From Trochalopteron elliotii (lineage: Eukaryota > Chordata > Aves > Passeriformes > Leiothrichidae): 64,000 nucleotides of DNA. The stretch lies in NCBI GenBank assembly GCA_024734555.1, contig JANPWX010000642.1, forward strand, positions 361,958 through 425,957, in the 5' to 3' direction. Shown in pieces: positions 57,853 through 64,000 of the stretch. The notes beneath the pieces are model-generated. The model was not told where the DNA came from. It did not search any database and saw only the letters and a program-made list of their open reading frames with translations. Each line of letters starts with the position of its first letter. The stretch's first letter is position 1. The translations under genes were made by a program, and so were the position numbers.

Positions 57853-58312
57853 TGTTACTCAGAAAATAGTCACAACACCAGAGGTTTAACGTCCAAAAAG
57901 AGACAGAGAAATCATGAAACTTCATTCAAATAAAGGGAGACAGGCCAGTGGGGTACACACCTGCCGGGGTTTCTCTGTTGAGCTTTTGGAGGGTGCAGCC
58001 TCCTTTTGTCCTAAATTCCCAGCTACATGTTGCTGTCTTCCTTCCCCCATCAGCTGAGGTACTATGAAGGTACAGCATTCCCAAACTGCCTACCCCATAT
58101 GCCCCCTTGAACCTGGCATTTTACCCCAAAGTTCAGAAGTTCAACCTTGTGCAGACCCATTTTTCTGTTTCAGTATCCAAACTGTTTGGACTCTGCAACC
58201 AACCTGCCGCTTGAAGTTGAGAGAGACATTAAGACCCATTTCAAAGCTGTTAACACCTCACCCTCACCCATGAGATTGTTTGTGAAAACGTTAGCATTGA
58301 TCTTTCCTATCA
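57853..58312. mobile_element. Solo LTR, 460 bp, inserted in CR1
   Basis: Begins TGTTACTCAG and ends TCCTATCA. It is bracketed by GTCAG (57848-57852) and GTGAG (58313-58317), a 5-bp duplication with one mismatch, and the interrupted CR1 resumes at once. The only AATAAA is on plus only 73-78 bp from the left end, which suits neither orientation well. The ...GAGTAACA end on minus looks more like a 3' LTR end. Orientation is therefore left open, and the family is not recognised. Confidence 0.75.
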
Positions 58313-58615
58313 GTGAGAGCCATTCGCTGCGTTCTGTCCCTCCAGCCCTTGTGCATTGTCTCTTTCCATCCTTTCTGCAGCTCCTCTAGGCTCTGCAAGG
58401 GCACACTGAGGCCCCAGCGCACACGGCTGGGGCAAGGCCAGCTCTGCCCCACAGCTCCCCCAGGGCCTTCTCCCAGGGCTGCTCCAGCTGCTCAGCCCAG
58501 CCTGGATGGTGCCCTGACCAGGTGCAGCCCCAGCACTTGTCCTGTTAAACCTCCTATTCCCAGGGGCCACTTCTGGATCCTTTCCAGATGCCTCCGGACC
58601 ACGTCGCAAACAAGT
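58313..58615 (-). repeat. CR1 LINE, antisense, 5' part after the LTR
   Basis: Resumes with AGAGCCATTCGCTGCGTTCT, CCTCCAGCCCTTGTGCATTG, then the antisense of the ORF end (CAGCTGCTCAGCCCAGCC, CTTCTGGATCCTTTCCAGAT). Together with 57613-57852 it forms one CR1 copy of about 540 bp. The 107-codon minus frame and 103-codon plus frame are repeat-derived. Confidence 0.88.
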
Positions 58616-58732
58616 ATGAGATGAACAAAGCATATTTTGCGTTGTAAGCTCTTCTTCAGGCTTTCAGAGCTCCGGCTAGCTGTGGGGTGGGAGCTCTACA
58701 ACGAGCATGGGGAACTACAGGGACAGAGATGG

Positions 58733-59206
58733 TGTCTGCTGCAGAACCTCTGGGGTGTGCAACCCCAAGCCAGGCAAAGGAGGCGACAACAAGGACCCGG
58801 GTAAAGCAGTAGAGAGAGGCTCTTTCTATGAGATTCCAGCAGGTTTATTGCCGAGGAGAGATCAGGAAGAGAAGAGCAACAGTTGCTGCTGGACAGCAGC
58901 TTTTAAACAAGGGGTGGTACAATGGGTAGAACACAACAGCAACCAATGGGGTCCTTGTGGGTGGGGAATACAAGGGGAGGTACAGAAAATCATAACCAAT
59001 GGGGTACACAAAGGGGAGGATACAGAACTGAAATGCCAATCAAACACTGAGGAACAGGGAACATTCTGGACCAAAGGGTATGGGCAAACTTTGACTGATA
59101 GGTGAGGGGTTGGCAAGTCTAGGGATTGACAGGGAAGGGTCTGGAACAAAGGGTTGGGTTAACTTGATGGACAGGAGGGGTGGTGAGAACATTGAGGGCT
59201 AAACCA
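58733..59206 (-). mobile_element. Solo LTR, about 474 bp, minus orientation, ends tentative
   Basis: On minus it has several CCATTGG boxes (three ACCAATGGGG-type words on plus between 58940 and 59010), a TTTAAA TATA-like box (about 58909) and CAATAAACC (TTTATT on plus at 58854-58859) followed by a GC-rich U5. The proposed ends TGTCTGCTG and CTAAACCA are flanked by ATGG on both sides (58729-58732 and 59207-59210), a 4-bp duplication typical of class I elements, though short. The 132-codon plus frame over it has no domain. Confidence 0.6.
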
Positions 59207-59249
59207 ATGGTGAGAGAAATAAAGGGGAATCAGGAGCACACTGTTGCCC

Positions 59250-59546
59250 TGATGCAGAAGTCTTTTTGTTGTTTATACTCTTGAACTGGAGTTTCTCACG
59301 CAGCTTCACAAAAATAATGTATATTTTTAGCACTTATCTATTGTTTGCATTCTTGTCCTCTGGGAGGAGAAATGTGATGGACGGTGATGTTCACCATCCA
59401 GGTCAAGAGGTGGCAACCTGTGTAGCCAATCTCTGGCCTTTTGTAAAAATGTATATATGGAGTCAGATTTTTAGAATAAAGTAGTAGAAGCTTCCCCTTG
59501 AGCTGCTGCGTCTGCTTCATTCCTTGGCTGCCCTGAGACAGACACA
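59250..59546 (+). mobile_element. LTR in 5' position, plus orientation, left end approximate
   Basis: A TATA-like TATATATGG (about 59450), AATAAA at 59475-59480 and a 66-bp U5 ending CTGAGACAGACACA are followed two bases later by a primer-binding site. This layout is a 5' LTR and not a solo remnant. The left end is not fixed by a target duplication. The U5 word CTGCTTCATTCC recalls alpharetroviral U5 ends. No gag leader, coding sequence or second LTR follows, so the provirus body is missing. Confidence 0.7.
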
Positions 59547-59548
59547 AG

Positions 59549-59566
59549 TGGTGACCCCGAACGTGT
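59549..59566 (+). other. tRNA-Trp-like primer-binding site
   Basis: TGGTGACCCCGAACGTGT matches the alpharetroviral tRNA-Trp site (TGGTGACCCCGACGTGAT) with a single inserted A after CCCCG and a change near the end. It is the best-preserved primer site in the window. Confidence 0.8.
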
Positions 59567-60902
59567 GCACCTGACACAGCACACCACAACAATTTTGTAC
59601 CTCCAATTCCCTTCTGATTCAAGAAAGATCTATCTGGGTGGGAATCAGTCTGCCTGAGAGCAATGATCAAAAGAGATTGTATGTGGAAAATATTTCTAGG
59701 TTTGATTTCAAAAGTCCCTTAAAATTATGAATCATATTATAACAATACTGCATAGCACTGAAAGTGTTTCCTGGTGGAAATGATTGAATGTTAAGCAGTG
59801 CCATAAAATCGGACAATATTTGTTCTCTCTGTGAATGAAATTAGCACTAAAGAATATGAACTATACCTATTTATCAAACTTACTATTTTTATTTAAACAA
59901 TATTATGTATTTGGAAGAATATGAAACCAAGCTTTATAGTATTAAAATTAGCTATATAAAATTAGTTCATCAGAATACATGATCATTGTATCTTTTTATG
60001 CACTTTAGCTGTAAATCACAAGTTTATTTCTGAAGTTTTCCTATGTTTCTTAAATGAGGACACAGATTAAAAATTAAAAAAAAGAAACCAACAAAAATCA
60101 ACCCACAAACAAACAAAAAAGCCAAACACAACAACCCTCTCTAAGTCTAGAGAGAATATACAATAAGATTAAAGATCCCCCATCATATGCCAGACTCAAA
60201 TGTTGTTATATACACATTTGAACTGACCCAGAACAAATTCTGTTCTGCACAGCTGGTGCAATGTAATATTCTTTTACTGCCAAGAATATGTGTGAGTGCA
60301 AAGAGATCTGGATGACTTATTAATATTGTTCCTCTAACATTTAGGCTTTTATGAGGACATCTAGAAATTTCAATAAAGTATAATAAAAAGTTTTATTTTT
60401 GGCATATCACAGAATAGTAAATGTAACAGGCTAACCTTAAGGAAAGAAAAAAGATGCAGATATTCCCACAGCTCAGATTTCCTACTGCTGTTATTCACAG
60501 CTATTTACTCCAGGTGAGGATGCAGCCTAAAAAATGTCTAATTCCTCTACAGTAAGTTTTAATTTTGATTCTTTTTTTCTAAACTCAAAGCTAATGAAAA
60601 TTTAGAAGTATCTTCTGCCCACCCCATGCCCCACTGCTAAAATACAAAAATAGAGTTAAAGGGAATGTAGGACATAACAAAAAGGTTTGATTTTTCCCAA
60701 TTGTAACTGGTCCAACTCCAATCCAGGAAAGGAAAATTAAATATGGCATTTACAGCACCCTGTGCATTATATTCAGGTTGTTTTAGAGTTGCTTTACAAG
60801 GTTTAAGAAATCTCTGAATAAGAGAAGTTAGGATAAGCGTATTTATCATTATTTACAGTTTTGAAAGTCTCTCTTTGTTTCTTTTCTTGTCAACTGGAAA
60901 TA
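59567..60902. other. Non-coding stretch after orphan LTR
   Basis: The first 30-40 bp (CACCTGACACAGCACACCAC) may be retroviral leader. From about 59.6 kb the sequence is ordinary AT-rich DNA with no gag signal. An A/C-rich run lies at 60070-60130. Confidence 0.45.
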
Positions 60903-61015
60903 TCATAGAATCATATGCTATCCTTTGTTGGAAGGATATCCCACCAGGATCATTGACTCCAATTCCTGGCCCCACTAAGAACACTCCAAAATCCCACTCT
61001 GTGCCTGAGATCCAA
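60903..61015 (-). repeat. CR1 3' fragment, antisense, divergent
   Basis: ATCATAGAATCATATGCTAT, TTGTTGGAAGGATATCCCAC, ATCATTGACTCCAATTCCTG and ATCCCACTCTGTGCCTGAG follow the order of an antisense CR1 3' end of the GGTTGGAAAAGACC type. Strongly diverged. Confidence 0.65.
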
Positions 61016-61077
61016 CTGGTGGGTTTTTTAATGAATTTTGACTCTAGATTTACTCTCAGAGTGATTTTCTCATGGTC

Positions 61078-61123
61078 GATCATAGAATTCAGAATGGTTT
61101 GGGTTGGAAGGGACATTAAAGGC
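61078..61123 (-). repeat. CR1 LINE, antisense, 3' tail before nested LTR
   Basis: GATCATAGAATTCAGAATGG followed by TTTGGGTTGGAAGGGACATT is the antisense CR1 tail. The match stops at AAGGC, where the LTR begins. Confidence 0.9.
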
Positions 61124-61773
61124 TGTTATAAATTAATATCAGCCAATCGGATAAAAAATTACAAGACTTTATTTTTCCATTTTCAAAAATCTATCTGGGA
61201 CGGCCACAAGCAACATTGATCGAAGGCTGGGTGAACAGGCGATCAGCAGCAAGGGTGCTATACCGCCCTGTCCACAATTTCTGAGTTTTTGGGTTCGGTT
61301 TTTATACTGTTATTTGTGCCCAGCGGCTAGTCCATGATGTATCTGTTCAATTTTCATATTCATGCGCTGCCGTTCACTTGTTGATGGGCTTTGAACAGAT
61401 TTCCCGGCACTGGTGTAGGTCTTGAAAAGGAGTTCCTGGAACCCGGCTTTCGGATGGTGATTCCAGGTCCTCCATCAAGATTGTGCACCTGGACCATCAA
61501 GCAACCGATGCCAGAGTCTGATTCGATCTATGAGCCATCTCCTGTTCAGCCACTCTTTTTCAACTGTAAATCCAGGTCTCATCCTGCTGTCCTTACAGTT
61601 GCAAAGTAAGTCCCAGTATTCGGGAACATCTTCCCTTTACAGGAACTGGGACTTACTTCACAGTGTTCCAAGATTTAAAATATATTTGATACATTATTTC
61701 ATTTACTACATCTACAGCATCTACTACATTTCTAATATTTTGATACACGAGTTTATCCATCATATCTATCACA
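61124..61773 (-). mobile_element. Solo LTR, 650 bp, minus orientation, inserted in CR1
   Basis: Runs on plus from TGTTATAAATTAATATC to CATATCTATCACA with a perfect 5-bp duplication AAGGC on both sides (61119-61123 and 61774-61778). The host CR1 becomes continuous when the LTR is removed. On minus the poly(A) signal AATAAA lies at plus 61168-61173, 45 bp from the 3' end, after which ...CCGATTGGCTGATATT closes the LTR. It has no internal retroviral sequence. Frames of 72-114 codons are not genes. Confidence 0.92.
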
Positions 61774-62036
61774 AAGGCCATTTAATTCTACCATAGGGAT
61801 ACCTCTCACTATTCCAGGCTGCTCCAAGCCCGGTCCAGCCTGGCCTTGGACACTTCCAGGGATTCAGGGGCAGCCAGAGCTTCTCTGGGCACCCTCAGAA
61901 ACAACCCCCTGGGCGGCCCCCTAGTGGGGGTGCCAGGGCCTCCCCACCCTCACAAGGAGGAATTTCTCCCTTAAATCCAATCTGAACCTACTTCCTTTCA
62001 ATGGGGATTCATTCCCTCTTGTCTTGTCACTTGTAA
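61774..62036 (-). repeat. CR1 LINE, antisense, part after nested LTR
   Basis: Continues with ACTATTCCAGGCTGCTCCAA, CAGCCTGGCCTTGGACACTT, GGGCAGCCAGAGCTTCTCTG and ends near TTCCCTCTTGTCTTGTCACT. An extra ~33 bp (61895-61927), absent from other copies, sits between GGGCACCC and GGGTGCC. Confidence 0.9.
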
Positions 62037-62045
62037 AACTTAAGT

Positions 62046-63578
62046 GACACATCTATTAGAGGAATTTAGCATTTTTCAAGAAAAAAATGAAAGAAAAAAT
62101 CTTTATGATCCCCCCAGCAACTAAGACTCCTTAATTTGCCAGTCTACCACCACTGGCCATGAGGTATAAACTGGAGTGTGCTCAGGGAGATGCCAAAGTC
62201 ATGTGATTTGTTGAGTGCTACATATCTTAAAACTAGGGCTTGGGCCAAGTCCTATTTAAGTGAATGAGTTCTTCTTAAATTATCTACTGCAATATCTACA
62301 TTGACTGTACATGCTACGTTTTGTGTTTGGAAAAAAATAAATTAATATGCTATGAAAAAAAGCTTCTGAATTATATTTGAGAGAGAACATAAGGTTATGT
62401 AAAAAAGCTCAGTGAGCTTTTGGATAATGTTGTTACTTTAAATTTAAAAAAGAAGGAATAAAATAAGAAAAGTCAAAAGCATCTGTAATTGTTCAAGTAT
62501 GTAACAATTGAAATGTTGTAAAACTAAATATATAACAACTTCTATTTCCCTGGTTTTCTCTCTTGGACAAATTAATTTACTTCCTGTATAATTTGTATAG
62601 AACAATTGATTTATGAGTCTGGCTCCCAGTCTGGACAGGTTCTGCTGAGTCACAAAATAGATTGGTCTGAAATGTAAAAGTGATGCTTATAATTCTGTGG
62701 ATGTGAACACATCACACACAGAAACCCAGGTTCTCTCTGCAATGCCACAAGGAAATAAACAAAAATCTGAAGGAAAACTTCACCTCTAAATCATTTTTTT
62801 TTTCCCTCCAGTTTTCAGTCCCAGACGGCAACCCCTTCCCAGGACAGATGGGTCCTGCAGAGTTGTTACCAATTTCTGCAGGGCTCCACACATGCTCAAG
62901 CACTTAGGGATGTGCATCCTTCTCCTGGATCTTGGACAGAGCAGCACTAAGTGCAAATCTTTTACTTTACTCTGCATTTCTACAGCTGAAAGTGCAAGAG
63001 GAGGAACATTGCATTTGTGTCTCTAGAGTGGTGGTGGCACCCCTCAGAAAAATTCTCCCTGTTCTCTTGGTCTTTGAAATGTGCATATGTGCTGGAATTC
63101 AGATTTTGTGCATGAAAAATGAAAATATCTCTGCAAAATCTGAAGCAATAACAGAAGCATTTACATTAGGCATTAGTTAATGATTTAAGTAAGTAATGAG
63201 CCTAAAATAAAACTGGTAAATCTCTCTAAGATGTGCTTGGTTTCGGAGCTGTAAATGCTTGTGCACCTTGTAAGGAGCAGGGAACACAAGGAAGCAACAT
63301 AAAAATTGAGAAGACTGTTGGATCCCAGTTACGAGCCTTATGCTGTATATTGTAAATTATGCCATGTAACAGCATATTTAAACTCCATTTTCCTCTGACT
63401 TCAGAGATACTCTTTTCACAGTTCTTCTGGAGAGTACCTGAGACACTCGCATACTAAAATGAGACTGTTGCAAGCTCACCTTTCTCACCTTGGGAAGTAG
63501 GTGAGCAAATATTATTCATGATTCTCTGTAACATCTGTACTGTGTCAACAAAAATAACACTCCAATAAGAAAGGAGTT
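62046..63578. other. AT-rich non-coding stretch
   Basis: No repeat or gene recognised. Frames up to 82 codons (62932-63180) have no domain. Confidence 0.45.
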
Positions 63579-64000
63579 TGTGAGAAATGATGCTCACTTT
63601 TAGAATTTAAAAGGTTTATTAAACCTTAACAAAATACAACAAAAGACTGAATGAGGAGAAAGAGCAGTGCTGGAAGTCTTCATGACCAGCAGCCACATGC
63701 TCGTCTACAAAAATGGATGTTCTGCTTTATATACCTTTGGCCCCTCCCAAAGTCTTGTCAGTCAGCTACTTCTCTGCCATCTATTGGTAGAGATCACTTT
63801 CTTACAACTTGATTGGAGGTCAGGTGTTGCCATGCTGCACCTCCTAGTAAGGAGCCTGTCCTCTCTCAAATGCCCTGACCAGTGACAATGATAGGAGAGG
63901 GAAGGGAAAGAGGACTATGGGGAGAACACACAAAAATAACATAACTATACACATATAAAACTTCTCTTAACATACACATAATATTCATCCCTTAATTGTG
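63579..64000 (-). mobile_element. LTR, minus orientation, cut by the window end
   Basis: Left end TGTGAGAAATGATGCTCAC. On minus the order is CCAAT (ACCAATAGATGG), a TATA box in GGTATATAAAGC (about plus 63723-63734), then TTTAATAAACC (TTTATT on plus at 63615-63620) and a short U5 ending CATTTCTCACA. The poly(A) signal sits in an inverted repeat AAGGTTT/AAACCTT. U3 extends to at least 63.9 kb and its right end is not seen, so it may be a solo LTR or the 3' LTR of an element beyond the window. The 72-codon plus frame is antisense to it. Confidence 0.75.

Noticed and set aside
1..64000. CRISPR arrays, bacterial operons, phage genes, rRNA genes
   Set aside because: No regularly spaced direct repeats with unique spacers, no dense long frames with ribosome-binding sites and no rRNA-like sequence. 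All evidence points to a bird genome.

Overview
The window reads as vertebrate, and specifically avian, non-coding DNA, most likely from a songbird. The main evidence is at least fifteen fragments of CR1 LINEs, recognised by the avian CR1 3' region (motifs such as GGCTGCCCCTGGATCCCTGG and tails like ATTCTGGGATTCT), together with many endogenous retroviral LTRs of avian type. I found no host protein-coding exon, tRNA, rRNA, CRISPR array or bacterial-type gene. Open frames are short and almost all lie in repeats or are chance frames in AT-rich DNA. The species assignment is inference.

Layout. From 1 to 30 kb the window is AT-rich intergenic or intronic DNA with scattered 5'-truncated CR1 copies on both strands, a compact solo LTR at 13840-14139 and a solo LTR at 24375-24725. 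One CR1 at 11.7-12.4 kb carries an internal 10-bp minisatellite expansion that a sister copy at 1.2-1.5 kb lacks.

From 31 to 44 kb there is a retroviral cluster. ERV-A (30970-35820, minus strand) has two nearly identical 350-bp LTRs, a perfect 6-bp target duplication, a polypurine tract and a tRNA-Trp-like primer site. Inside it only a Gag-matrix-like frame is recognisable, joined to 2.4 kb of AT-rich sequence of unknown nature. ERV-B (37219-43787, plus strand) is an older class II/betaretrovirus-like element with two LTRs, broken gag matrix and nucleocapsid pieces, an integrase relic with changed catalytic positions, no visible env, and two younger LTRs nested inside it.

From 44 to 52 kb the DNA is mostly quiet, with one solo LTR (48549-48894) and one CR1.

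From 53 to 64 kb LTRs are dense: two ERVL-like LTRs, one of which splits an 11-bp GC-rich minisatellite, two LTRs inserted into CR1 copies, an LTR followed by a clear tRNA-Trp primer site but no retroviral body, and an LTR cut by the window end.

Nothing here works as a set of cooperating genes. The interest lies in the layered insertion history (CR1 or minisatellite first, LTRs later), in the odd internal structure of ERV-A, and in regulatory sites carried by LTRs (CCAAT, TATA, AP-1, and a nearby RFX/X-box palindrome). The LTR density would fit a retroelement-rich compartment such as the W chromosome, but sequence alone does not prove that.
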